From contig JAPUDV010000118.1 in NCBI GenBank assembly GCA_027492875.1, forward strand, positions 1 through 38,565: DNA of 38,565 bases, in the 5' to 3' direction. The notes beneath the pieces are model-generated. The model saw only the letters and a program-made list of their open reading frames with translations. It made no database searches and was not told where the DNA came from. Both the position numbers and the translations under genes were made by a program. Shown piece after piece: positions 15,469 to 23,459 of the stretch (position 1 is the stretch's first letter; each line of letters starts with the position of its first letter). The DNA comes from Candidatus Competibacteraceae bacterium. GTDB taxonomy: Bacteria; Pseudomonadota; Gammaproteobacteria; Competibacterales; Competibacteraceae.

Positions 15469-16280
15469 GAATCCCGCTGCCCGACCTAGCGGTCGACGCG
15501 GAGGCGCCGGCCTCGGATTTGTCGGCTTCAACGATCCGGCCCGGTGCGAACCGGTGGTTCGTCGCCCTGCTGAGCCTGGGCGGTCTGGTGCTGGCGATAT
15601 TCGCGACCGTTCAGGTTCTGCGGGTGTTGGGCTTCGACGCCATCACCGCGTTCCGCTCTCCCACCCCGCCGCTCAGCATGACCCAGTTCCAGGCCGCCGC
15701 GTCTGCTGGGGCATCCTCCGACCCTCGCCCGGCGGGACCTGGCCCGGTGCGGGATCGCCCGCCGGCGGTGACTACCCCGAAGCCGCATTTCACCCTGCGC
15801 GATGGGGTGCCGGACAGCTTTTTGACCGATCTCGACGCCGAAACCCTGACTCGCCTGGATGTTTTGAACAGCCGTCTGGACGCACTGGTCGCCGCCACCG
15901 AGCAGGCCGGTGCGGCCGGACGCCAACTGGCGAGGACCGTGACGACCCAACTTGCCGAGTTCGGCGGCCGTCAGGCCCAGGCGCACGCCAACTTGGCGCG
16001 AATGGCGGAACAACTGACAGCCCTGCGGGCTGAAGTGCGGGACCTGCGGGCGGTACTGGCGCGCACCGGTTTCTCCCCGGCGCCGCCCGCGCCCACTGGG
16101 CGACCGGTCGCGGGCTGGCGGGTGACTGCCCTCAACGGTGATCGCGTTTGGCTCAAGGGGCCGACTGGACGAACCGTGAGCGTGGTGGCGGGGGAACGAC
16201 TGAACCGCTTGGGGACGGTGCAACGCGTAGATGCGGAACATCGCGTGGTGGTGCTCACCGATGGACGCTTCGTTCGCTGA
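15465..16280 (+). CDS. TraP/DotF-position T4SS inner-membrane protein
   Basis: The 271-residue membrane-anchored protein has a cytoplasmic N-terminus, one membrane segment (about 31-53, WFVALLSLGGLVLAIFATV), a Pro-rich stretch, a coiled coil (about 125-205, many A/L/Q heptads such as RLDVLNSRLDALVAATEQ) and a small beta-rich C-terminal domain (WRVTALNGDRVWLKGPTGR, then VVAGERL). In I-type conjugation systems traP (dotF/icmG counterpart) follows traO, and this order and topology fit; sequence resemblance is weak, so the call rests mainly on position. It is translationally coupled to dotG through ATGA. Confidence 0.65.
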   Translation: MRIPLPDLAVDAEAPASDLSASTIRPGANRWFVALLSLGGLVLAIFATVQVLRVLGFDAITAFRSPTPPLSMTQFQAAASAGASSDPRPAGPGPVRDRPPAVTTPKPHFTLRDGVPDSFLTDLDAETLTRLDVLNSRLDALVAATEQAGAAGRQLARTVTTQLAEFGGRQAQAHANLARMAEQLTALRAEVRDLRAVLARTGFSPAPPAPTGRPVAGWRVTALNGDRVWLKGPTGRTVSVVAGERLNRLGTVQRVDAEHRVVVLTDGRFVR

Positions 16281-16498
16281 AGAATCCCAATCATTGGGGG
16301 GATGTCCACTGGCGAGCATGTTGCGGAACACCCGGTAGGCGTCGTCACCACGCTCGTAGGCGTGTTGGGTGTCCTCGTCCCCGGTGTAGACGATCACCGG
16401 GGTCGGCGCTGGGGCGCGAGATCGGCAAGGATGGGGTAAGCGGTGACCAGTACACCAATCATCCCAACGGTGGGGACACATCCGGGAGATCCGGCGAT
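16281..16498. other. Intergenic segment with possible minus-strand gene fragment
   Basis: There is no gene in the forward direction. On the minus strand one frame reads VIVYTGDEDTQHAYERGDDA, then YRVFRNMLASGHPPNDW, which looks like genuine protein but has no start, and the stretch just upstream continues only in a different frame (TAYPILADLAPQRR). The segment is flanked by 8-bp direct copies of CCAATCAT (16287-16294 and 16455-16462); the left one lies in the palindrome CCCAATCATTGGG. Best read as a decayed gene piece inserted in the transfer operon; I cannot name its family. Confidence 0.35.
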
Positions 16499-17614
16499 AT
16501 GAACACGGTGCGCAGTACCACGATTCCACCCGCCCAACTGGGCGCCTATCTGACCCAGATGCGGACGGGCGTCCCCGTCCGTTCCGCGCCGGCCCTTGCC
16601 TTGACGGCAATGCGCCAGACCGCCGCCGGCCACGTCACGGCGACCGCAACGGCGGCGACGCCCTTGCCGGTACCGGTGGCCGGGGAGGAGGGGGAAACCC
16701 AGCAGGCCCAGCAGCGCGCCACCCGCGAGCACCTGAAGCGATCACTCGCCCATAGCAAGCTGATGAGCCTGCTGGTAAGCGCCGCGTTGCGGCAAACTCA
16801 GGCGGTGAAGGAGTATCTGCCACGCGCGAGCCAGTGGCTGGCCGAATGCGCCCATCAACTCGCGACGCAACTGCTGCGAAATGCCGGCCTCGATCCAGCG
16901 ACCGCTGTCCTGTCGGGCTATCACCAGTATGAGGTGCATCGGTTGCTGGCGGCGCTGATCGAGCGGAATCCCGACTGGGTCAGCCAGCGCTCGCCTGAGA
17001 AGCTGGCCGCTCTGCTGGCGCCGCCGTTACCGGCGAATGCGGCGTGGTCGTCCGAGGAACGGCGGGACTGGGCGTCGGCCGGCGAGTCCTTGGACCTGGA
17101 ATGGGGTTATGCGCGAGCCCTGGCCCGCATCACGGTTGCCCTGCTGGAACACGACTTCCATCGCGACCGGTCGGCGGTGCTGGCCGATGCCCGCGCGGTG
17201 CTGGCCCGCGCCGCCACCGAACGGGCCGACCGTCTGCGCCAGCGGTTGGATCTGGACGCCTCCACTTACCGGATTGCCCTGTTGCACTATCTCAATATCG
17301 GGGGGCGGCTGTATGCCGCGACTCTCGCGCGGGTCCATCGGGAGTCGGTCGCGCTGATCCAGGATTATCAGGCCTGTCTCAATCGTCGCGATCCGTCCGG
17401 GGCCGACGCCATCGCCCGCCAGTACCGGGAACGGCGGCTCGGCTACGACGGGATCGCCTTCCATTTCGCGGCGACTTTGCACCAATTCGACGGACTGACA
17501 CTGGATCGGGAACCGGAGCCCAGTGAGGGATTCATGACGCCGCCGGCGTCGGCCTCACCGACCCATCGTTTGGGGTGTGCACCACCCACTGCCTCACCGT
17601 CGCCTCCAGTTTGA
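16499..17614 (+). CDS. Unrecognised 371-residue protein in the transfer operon
   Basis: I recognise no family. The protein is mainly alpha-helical (REHLKRSLAHSKLMSLLVSA, then HQYEVHRLLAALIERNPDW, then RDRSAVLADARAVLARAATE). A low-complexity segment spans residues 30-65 and a Ser/Pro tail closes the protein. There is no signal peptide and no convincing membrane segment, so it is probably cytoplasmic. The ATG at 16499 has GGGAG upstream; the frame extends antisense-like back to 16148 but without a site. Position downstream of the dotI-dotH-dotG-traP block suggests a transfer-associated function. It is separated from that block by 218 bp holding a possible decayed gene. Confidence 0.65.
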   Translation: MNTVRSTTIPPAQLGAYLTQMRTGVPVRSAPALALTAMRQTAAGHVTATATAATPLPVPVAGEEGETQQAQQRATREHLKRSLAHSKLMSLLVSAALRQTQAVKEYLPRASQWLAECAHQLATQLLRNAGLDPATAVLSGYHQYEVHRLLAALIERNPDWVSQRSPEKLAALLAPPLPANAAWSSEERRDWASAGESLDLEWGYARALARITVALLEHDFHRDRSAVLADARAVLARAATERADRLRQRLDLDASTYRIALLHYLNIGGRLYAATLARVHRESVALIQDYQACLNRRDPSGADAIARQYRERRLGYDGIAFHFAATLHQFDGLTLDREPEPSEGFMTPPASASPTHRLGCAPPTASPSPPV

Positions 17615-17669
17615 CGGGGTTGGGCGGCGCATCGCCGAGCGGTGAATCCACAAGCGTGCGAGCGGATGA

Positions 17670-17781
17670 GTCAGTGAGTCAACTCGTCAGTGAGTCAATG
17701 CACCAACGCACCAATTCGTCGATGAGTCAACCCGTCAGTGAGTCAACCCGTCAGTGAGTCAACCCGTCAGTGAGTCAAAAA
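17670..17781. repeat. 16-bp tandem repeat, array 2
   Basis: Seven consecutive 16-bp units in strict register. The consensus GTCAGTGAGTCAACCC is nearly exact at 17670, 17686, 17734, 17750 and 17766, diverged at 17718 and strongly diverged at 17702. The array fills the gap between the 371-residue gene and the transglycosylase gene. The core GTGAGTCAA and period match the shorter array at 3642-3689. The remaining bases of this 223-bp gap show nothing else. Confidence 0.9.
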
Positions 17782-17838
17782 CGCTGAAGCCATGTACCAC
17801 TGGCCAGGATCGGTGGCCGACGCGCGAGGGATTCGACC

Positions 17839-18276
17839 ATGCCGTTTGCTGACCTGCCACCGCCCGGCCCGACTTCGCCGGTAACGGTCGAATGTGTCCA
17901 GCAGGCGGCGTCCATCCATGGGATACCGGAAGCGCTGATCCTGGCGATTCTCAAAACCGAAGGTGGGCGCCCCGGCCTGGCTCGGCGCAACCGCGACGGC
18001 AGCCACGATCTCGGGCCAATGCAAGTCAACACCCGCTGGGTCCAACGGGAAGGTTTGAACGCCCGCGACTTGCGCGACCATGGCTGCTACAACCTCCATG
18101 TCGGCACCGCCATCCTGGCGCGGGAACTGCGCGCGGCGCCGGATCTTGCCACTGGGGTGGGCAACTACCACAGCCGGACGCCCCGCCACCATCGGCGTTA
18201 TCAACGCTTGATCGTCCAGTCGTTAAAGCGTTTGCTGGCCGGAATGGGGCGATCCACACCGGGTCGCATCCCCTGA
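17839..18276 (+). CDS. VirB1-like lytic transglycosylase
   Basis: Predicted peptidoglycan lytic transglycosylase (SLT fold), 145 residues, of the kind that opens the cell wall for a conjugation channel. The catalytic glutamate is E41 in ILAILKTEGGRPG, followed by the family blocks HDLGPMQVNT (57-65) and ATGVGNYHSRTP (104-115). The length matches minimal VirB1-type domains. No signal peptide is visible from this ATG, although the enzyme must reach the periplasm; it may start upstream, use another export route, or have lost its leader when the repeat array expanded. The gene stands alone after the array. Confidence 0.88.
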   Translation: MPFADLPPPGPTSPVTVECVQQAASIHGIPEALILAILKTEGGRPGLARRNRDGSHDLGPMQVNTRWVQREGLNARDLRDHGCYNLHVGTAILARELRAAPDLATGVGNYHSRTPRHHRRYQRLIVQSLKRLLAGMGRSTPGRIP

Positions 18277-18346
18277 CAGCCACCCTTGGGGACGAGGACG
18301 CTGACGCACGGGTGGGCGGGGTAATACCGTTCAGCTCTGGGGGTAC

Positions 18347-19012
18347 TCAGGCGCTGAAGGGGTTGTAGCCGGCTGCGGGCGCCGCCAGTTCGGCCGAAGT
18401 AGGGAGACGAAAGGCGACCGGTTCCGCTCCAGCCTGCTGCACGTCGATCCGGATGATGGCGGCCAGATCCCGCAGATACAGCAATACGCAGGTTGGCCCT
18501 CCGCTCCCGCCGGGCACCGTGTAGCCGATCGCTTGCAGATGGGCGAAATCGGGTTCCCGGACCAGTCGGGCGAGCAGGTGGGGATGGGCGCCCACCAAGT
18601 CGAACAGGATCGCCGCCCGCCGCGACCCGGGCGCCCGCCCTTCGGCGGTCAGATAGACGGCCAACCAATCCTCGATGGTGGCCGCCAGCGGCACCGTCAC
18701 CCGCGTTTTGTCCAGGAGCAGGGTGGAGACCGTCGCCAGATCGGCGAGGTCCACCGGCCGCTGGAGGAGGCGGGGCAATGCCAGTTCCAGCCCGATGATG
18801 ACGGGTCGATACCCCTGCTGTACGGCCTGCCGCATGGCCAGGCTGACGACGCGCGGGGCGGAGCGCCCGAACAGTACGTTCAATCCGCCCACCGGCAGCA
18901 CCACCTCGGGATGACCGACCGGAGCGTTGCGCAACGGCAGTTCAGCGGGGATCGGGGCGCCTGGATGGAGGAAAGCGCAGGTCAGCGCGCGAGATTGGGG
19001 TTTGTTACCCAT
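18347..19012 (-). CDS. Unrecognised 221-residue protein
   Basis: I do not recognise a family. The protein looks globular with alternating hydrophobic strands and helices (VVLPVGGLNVLFGRSAPR, PVIIGLELALPRLLQRP, ILFDLVGAHPHLLARLV, CVLLYLRDLAAIIRIDV). It has no signal peptide or membrane segment. This strand is preferred over the overlapping forward frame because the forward translation is rich in Q, R and G without hydrophobic periodicity. Transcription would come from the AT-rich stretch 19013-19070. It is divergent from the HTH-like gene, an arrangement often seen with regulators, but no DNA-binding motif was found here. Confidence 0.6.
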   Translation of the reverse strand: MGNKPQSRALTCAFLHPGAPIPAELPLRNAPVGHPEVVLPVGGLNVLFGRSAPRVVSLAMRQAVQQGYRPVIIGLELALPRLLQRPVDLADLATVSTLLLDKTRVTVPLAATIEDWLAVYLTAEGRAPGSRRAAILFDLVGAHPHLLARLVREPDFAHLQAIGYTVPGGSGGPTCVLLYLRDLAAIIRIDVQQAGAEPVAFRLPTSAELAAPAAGYNPFSA

Positions 19013-19033
19013 TGGATGCGGGTTTCGAATGAT

Positions 19034-19061
19034 TGTTTATTGCTTATTTTAACGCAAAATA
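19034..19061. promoter_or_regulatory. AT-rich divergent promoter region
   Basis: An AT-rich stretch between the 221-residue gene and the HTH-like gene contains TATTTT-AACGC-AAAATA (19045-19061... stem arms 6 bp) and the 11-mer TTATTGCTTAT (19037-19047). The same 11-mer occurs inverted at 19893-19903 in the next promoter. Promoter function is inferred from base composition and gene orientation. Confidence 0.35.
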
Positions 19062-19137
19062 GGCGGAAATGCCGGGCACCCCCGCTGACCGGGGATCGCC
19101 CTTCCCTTGATCGCCTCCCGAGCCGACCGCCCCCGCC

Positions 19138-19818
19138 GTGAATCCCGATAATTCCGATAATTCCGATCCCACCCCGAAACACCGCCCACCCCTGTCTCTC
19201 GATCTCGGCGACCGCCCGATCGTGGGGCGGGATCTGTTGTTGTTGCAGCAGTGGCTGGGTCTGGACCTGACCGAATTGACCGCCGCGCTCGGGATCTCGC
19301 CGCCGCGCTGGCGCGAACTGACCACCGAGCGGCCCGACGAGCCGTTGGACGATCCCGCCTTGGCCCTGCTGGTGTGGTCGATCCTGACCTTCCCGGCCCA
19401 GAGCTACCTGCCGGTGTATCCCGAGGTCGAGGAGGTTTACGCCACGTATCAGCAACTGGCGGACACTCTGGAGTTGCCGGGGCGGCGGCGGCTGTCCGCC
19501 AAGAAGGCCTTTAGTCTGCTGCTCGGCCGCGAGGGCACCAGCGGCTTTCGCTGGTTGGCGCCGGGCGCGCCGCGTGGCAACGCTCGCCAGAAAACCCGCC
19601 GGCTGATGCTGGTGTTCGACGCCGTGCTGCGCGCCCACGGCGCGGCCGGCCTGCGCCGGTGGCTGGAACGGGTCGGCCTGGAAGCGGCGCAGCGCGGCAT
19701 CGACCTGTGGGAACAGAACTCCTGGCGCGAGAAAAGCGCTCAGCCGGCGGACGACACGCCGCCCAGTCCGGCCACGCCGACGAAACCTGGCCGTTCCCGC
19801 TCCCGGCGCAAGACCTGA
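19138..19818 (+). CDS. HTH-like protein of the mobile element
   Basis: The 226-residue protein has a likely helix-turn-helix region at about 30-60 (LLLQQWLGLDLTELTAALGI, then SPPRWRELTTE), reminiscent of Cro/C1-type repressors: helix, turn, recognition helix. A second region (RRLSAKKAFSLLLGREGTSG) and a basic C-terminal tail (GRSRSRRKT) could add DNA contacts. The family is not one I can name. The indicated start is GTG at 19138 without a clear ribosome binding site, so the true start is uncertain. It could regulate the neighbouring promoters, which share an 11-bp motif; that is inference. Confidence 0.6.
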   Translation: MNPDNSDNSDPTPKHRPPLSLDLGDRPIVGRDLLLLQQWLGLDLTELTAALGISPPRWRELTTERPDEPLDDPALALLVWSILTFPAQSYLPVYPEVEEVYATYQQLADTLELPGRRRLSAKKAFSLLLGREGTSGFRWLAPGAPRGNARQKTRRLMLVFDAVLRAHGAAGLRRWLERVGLEAAQRGIDLWEQNSWREKSAQPADDTPPSPATPTKPGRSRSRRKT

Positions 19819-19875
19819 GCGGTAGGTCATCCCGTCGTTCCGGCCCCGAGTCATGGATTCTTTATGGCAAATAAA

Positions 19876-19904
19876 TTGTTCTATATTTATAGATAAGCAA
19901 TAAT
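19876..19904 (+). promoter_or_regulatory. Sigma-70-like promoter for the exported protein gene
   Basis: TTGTTC (19876-19881), a 17-nt spacer and AATAAT (19899-19904) lie 57 bp before the ATG at 19961, in an AT-rich island. The inverted copy of TTATTGCTTAT (19893-19903) overlaps the -10 box, where a repressor would act. Confidence 0.5.
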
Positions 19905-19960
19905 ACAAGTCATCATTCCGCAACGATCCGCATCCACGACCTGAACCGGGTAATCCGAGC

Positions 19961-21064
19961 ATGATCTCCACCAAGCGTCTCTCGTTCCTCGGCTGGGTCC
20001 TGTCGGGAGTCGTGGTCGGGTGCGGGGTCGGACTGACGCCCCCAACCTTCGCGGCGCCACCCCTCGGCAGCGGGGTCGGGGGCGAGCCAGTACGGGTCCA
20101 GCCGGAGGCCCCGCCCACGTTACCCGTTCCCTCGGCCTCGCGGTGGGCGCCCGCCATGGTGGAGACCGTCGGCTCGACCAAGCTGTTGGCGGAAGGTAAC
20201 GCCACGCCCCCCCCGAATGGCGGGTCCGTTCGCGCGGATGAGCCGGTGATCGGGGTTTCGCCCGAGCCCATCGCGGAATGTCCGCCGGAAGCGCCGATCC
20301 GCATCGACGCCACGCTCTGTGTTAACCAGGCCACGCTGGACGCCATCGAGGCCGGCGGTCAACTGAGCTACGATCCCGCCACCGGTCAGGCGATCTTCAC
20401 TAATCCCGCGCCCTATGACTATATCAATGGCGGTTATGCGTTTAACGCCGCCACCGAGCCCTGCGATCCCAATATCAACGTACTGCTCAAGGAGGCGGCG
20501 GTGGCGGGGAGTCAGGCCACCCGGGGCATCGTCAACCGCCAGATGGATTATCCGGACACCGACCCGCTCATCGCCGTCAAGAACCCACAACGCGACGGTT
20601 ACGGCGGGGCCTGCACCGTCAGCCTGATCACCTTCGATATTCGGGACTTGCTGGGGTTCGACCCTGCGCAAACCCTGGAGGAGATCAAAAGGCTGATCGA
20701 CGCCATCGCCTCCTTGGACATCGACGATCTGTTTGGCGCGGCCTGCCAGGTGTTCAACACGATTCTCGGCGACGTGCAGCGCCAACTGCTGGAGGACCTC
20801 CGCCGGAACCCTCCGCTGACGCCCTACCAGCGGTTCATCCAGGCGCTGCGGATCGGTTTTGTCGCGCCGCTGCAATCTTTCCTTTCGCTGGGCCTTACGC
20901 CCCGAGCCACGATGGCGACCGTGCCCGGCGTGGCCACGGGGTCGTCGCTGTGGGTGGTGCATCTGCCCGAGTTGGGTTATGTCTATCTGGCCCGGCTCGG
21001 CGACCTCAGCGTGATGGTGGTCGCCCGGTCGGCGACGCCGCTGGCGCCCGGCGATGCGGGTTAA
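19961..21064 (+). CDS. Exported or lipid-anchored protein of unknown function
   Basis: The 367-residue protein has a clear export signal: a basic start (STKR), the hydrophobic segment LSFLGWVLSGVVVG and then a cysteine. VVGC (18-21) fits a lipobox, so it may be a lipoprotein; alternatively cleavage occurs after TFA near residue 31. A proline-rich linker leads to a domain from about 105 with several cysteines (ECPPEAP, TLCVNQ, EPCDPN, GACTVS, AACQVF) that could form disulfides. The final 60 residues are hydrophobic and beta-like (GSSLWVVHLPELGYVYLARL). I recognise no family. Position among transfer genes suggests an envelope part of the secretion channel or a surface factor. Confidence 0.7.
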   Translation: MISTKRLSFLGWVLSGVVVGCGVGLTPPTFAAPPLGSGVGGEPVRVQPEAPPTLPVPSASRWAPAMVETVGSTKLLAEGNATPPPNGGSVRADEPVIGVSPEPIAECPPEAPIRIDATLCVNQATLDAIEAGGQLSYDPATGQAIFTNPAPYDYINGGYAFNAATEPCDPNINVLLKEAAVAGSQATRGIVNRQMDYPDTDPLIAVKNPQRDGYGGACTVSLITFDIRDLLGFDPAQTLEEIKRLIDAIASLDIDDLFGAACQVFNTILGDVQRQLLEDLRRNPPLTPYQRFIQALRIGFVAPLQSFLSLGLTPRATMATVPGVATGSSLWVVHLPELGYVYLARLGDLSVMVVARSATPLAPGDAG

Positions 21065-21084
21065 CACCACTCTGGAGGAGGTCG

Positions 21085-21324
21085 ATGATGAGCGAGGATC
21101 ACCGTGTCGGCGACACCGTAGACGAACCCTTGCTGTTGATCCTGCTGGGCGAGCGAGTCGCCGCCGCGCATCGGGAGGCGGAATGGCGCCAGGAGGCTCG
21201 GATGGTGTTGCACGCACTGGCGCAACGGGAAACAACGGCAGCGGCGCCTGCCGAGCTGCTGGCGCTCGCCAAAGGGCTGGAAGCTGGGCTGGCGAATTCG
21301 GTAGTCGATGGTTTTTCGGGGTAG
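21085..21324 (+). CDS. Small hypothetical protein
   Basis: A 79-residue, mostly helical acidic protein (EPLLLILLGERVAAAHREAE, then EARMVLHALAQRE). The start is supported by GGAGGAG (21074-21080) before ATG-ATG. It follows the exported-protein gene by 20 bp, so it is likely co-transcribed. No family was recognised. It is the last gene before the orientation switch into the defence island. Confidence 0.65.
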   Translation: MMSEDHRVGDTVDEPLLLILLGERVAAAHREAEWRQEARMVLHALAQRETTAAAPAELLALAKGLEAGLANSVVDGFSG

Positions 21325-21394
21325 GCAAAATCCGTCTGGCGCTCGACCATCCCGGTGCGCTACTCCGCGCTCGGCGGGTTACGCCCTTTAGGAA

Positions 21395-23455
21395 TTACTT
21401 GGTCTCGTTATCCCAAAGCAGCACCATCAAATTCTCTCGTGCCCGCGTCGCGGCAACATATTTTTCAAATCGATGACGAACATCGCTGCTGTCTTCATGA
21501 GTCCGATCAAGGGCCATTAATACCGCGCGAAACTCAAGTCCCTTGATGCGCCGCATGGATCCAAGCCGCACGCCAGGCTCCGACTGCCCAGGATCGGCTT
21601 GCCGGGGTTTCAATTCCAGCGTCCTGATGCCGGCGGATTCGAGCGCGGTGCGAATGAATCCGACATTGGGCGTGACGCAGATCTCGTGACTGCCCAGGTT
21701 TGCCTGATGAATCAAATGCTGAATCCAGGTAACAGCGTATTGAGCCAGGGCCTCCCGGTCGGCGGATGACCGAATCTGAGGTTCGGGTCCGCGGAACACC
21801 GAACGGTCTCCCGTGGTATCGGCGCTCCCGCCATCCAGGTCATCCACGGGTACGCCCGCCAGCAGGCCATGCGCCCAGCGCCGGATCTGCTCGCTGGTCC
21901 GGTAATTAATCTTCAGCCGGCGGGAGCGGCCGCGAACCTCGATCCCAGCGCGGCTCAAGGCAATGGGAGCGCCATGGTAAATGCGCTGATGACCATCGCC
22001 GACCAGGCACAGTGGATCGGACTGTTCCCCGTCCAGCGGCGACAAGGCGGCAATCAGCCGGAGCGCTTCGAGCCCGAAGTCCTGGAGTTCGTCGACCAGC
22101 ACATGCCGATAGACGGTAAAGCCGCCCCGCTCCACCACCAGTCGCGCCTGATGGATCAGCCCTTCGAAGGTTAGCAGGTTGCGCTTGTGCAGCAGACGGT
22201 TGAACTCCAGGAACACCGGCCAGAGCGTCCGCCGCTGTTTTCGGTCCAGCCGTGGCCGTCCGGACCGCACCGCCGTCAGATAAGCTTCTTCGCTGTCGAT
22301 GCCCATTTTATCGACCACAAGCTCATATTCATCGCGCAGGAAGTCTCCATCGAAGCCGGCGGGCAGACTGCCGGCCAGCACCGTGCGCCACAGGTTCTCC
22401 CGTTCGGTGTCTTCGAGCACCTTGCCCTGCCAACCACCGCGCAGACAGATGGTCCGGGCGAGTTGATGCAGATTGGTCACTTCGATCTTCCGGGCCGTGT
22501 CCGGCGCCAGTTTCCGGATCAACTGTTCCAGGGTCACGGACAGGTTGGTCGTGTACGTGGTCACCAGCACTCGATCCTTGGAATCGCGCAACCGCCGGGC
22601 GAGATGCGCCGCCCGATGCATGAGGGCCACGGTTTTCCCCGTGCCCGCCGCGCCGTTGATCTTGATCGGGCCATGAGTCGGCCATTCGACCAGCTTGCGC
22701 TGATAGGGATGCAGAAAGATGCGCCATTCCTCAAGGTCCTGGGCGAGGATAGCTTTAAGCTGCTCTTCCCCTTCAATCACCACCAGGTCCATATTCATGG
22801 CCTGGTCCAGATGACTGAAATCGCCTGGACCGGCGGGGGCCGGCGCCTGCTGGTCGATCTCGCCGAGCATTTCGGCGATCGCCTCATTCAGCGACAGGCC
22901 GCAAACCACGCCATACAGCACCTGGATGGCTTCCTTCGGCAGATAGTCGGCCACTTCCTGGAAGGCTTCGTCATTTCTGATAGCGCGCACCGCCGGGATC
23001 AGGGCGCGCGGCGTTCCCGCCTGGAACAGTTCCTCGTCGCTGAGCGCGTCAAGCGGGTAATGATCATGATCGGTCGGTGGGCCGTGTTTCCGCGCTTGGG
23101 CGTCCGTCGCGGCCTGGATTTCACGTACATCAAAGACCTGCAGAACACCCAGGGCTTGATGAGCCTCAAAGCGTTTGTTTCTGCACCAGTGGTAGGCCTC
23201 GTCGTGATGCTCGACGTACATGAGCAGAAAGTTGTCGCCCTGTTCCGGCGCGACGACAATCGCCCGGTAATCGTCGCCGATGCGCGCGCTACGGACCTTC
23301 GGATCGACCGCTTCCGTAAAGGGTTCCAGATGAATGGACGCCTGGGTGCTGTCCTCCTGAAACTTGCGGACGAATTCGAACACCTTTTTCTGGACCTTGA
23401 TGGGCAACCGGCCAAAGTCCTTGAGCACCTCCCGGGACAACATCAGTTTTGCCAT
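21395..23455 (-). CDS. RelE-fold/UvrD fusion helicase
   Basis: A superfamily 1 helicase of 686 residues with an unusual N-terminus. Residues 1-95 look like a RelE/ParE toxin fold (VLKDFGRLPIKVQKKVFEFV, RSARIGDDYRAIVV, FLLMYVEHHDEAYHWCRNK). The UvrD core follows: Walker A INGAAGTGKTVALMH (about 268-282), motif II LVDELQDFG (about 447), LCLVGDGHQRIYHG, INYRTSEQIRRWA, MRRIKGLEFRAVLMA (about 635) and YVAATRARENLMVLLW. It probably acts on DNA ends or invading DNA; the RelE-like part might cleave RNA or only bind nucleic acid. The ATG lies 4 bp after the stop of the 2,209-residue helicase and its Shine-Dalgarno overlaps that gene's last codons, so the two are translated together. It ends the defence operon. 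Confidence 0.85.
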   Translation of the reverse strand: MAKLMLSREVLKDFGRLPIKVQKKVFEFVRKFQEDSTQASIHLEPFTEAVDPKVRSARIGDDYRAIVVAPEQGDNFLLMYVEHHDEAYHWCRNKRFEAHQALGVLQVFDVREIQAATDAQARKHGPPTDHDHYPLDALSDEELFQAGTPRALIPAVRAIRNDEAFQEVADYLPKEAIQVLYGVVCGLSLNEAIAEMLGEIDQQAPAPAGPGDFSHLDQAMNMDLVVIEGEEQLKAILAQDLEEWRIFLHPYQRKLVEWPTHGPIKINGAAGTGKTVALMHRAAHLARRLRDSKDRVLVTTYTTNLSVTLEQLIRKLAPDTARKIEVTNLHQLARTICLRGGWQGKVLEDTERENLWRTVLAGSLPAGFDGDFLRDEYELVVDKMGIDSEEAYLTAVRSGRPRLDRKQRRTLWPVFLEFNRLLHKRNLLTFEGLIHQARLVVERGGFTVYRHVLVDELQDFGLEALRLIAALSPLDGEQSDPLCLVGDGHQRIYHGAPIALSRAGIEVRGRSRRLKINYRTSEQIRRWAHGLLAGVPVDDLDGGSADTTGDRSVFRGPEPQIRSSADREALAQYAVTWIQHLIHQANLGSHEICVTPNVGFIRTALESAGIRTLELKPRQADPGQSEPGVRLGSMRRIKGLEFRAVLMALDRTHEDSSDVRHRFEKYVAATRARENLMVLLWDNETK

Positions 23456-23459
23456 GCGG

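Noticed and set aside
18982..20346. A 454-residue minus-strand frame over the HTH-like and exported-protein genes
   Set aside because: It overlaps two forward genes with better features (HTH pattern, signal peptide, promoter) and shows low-complexity composition.
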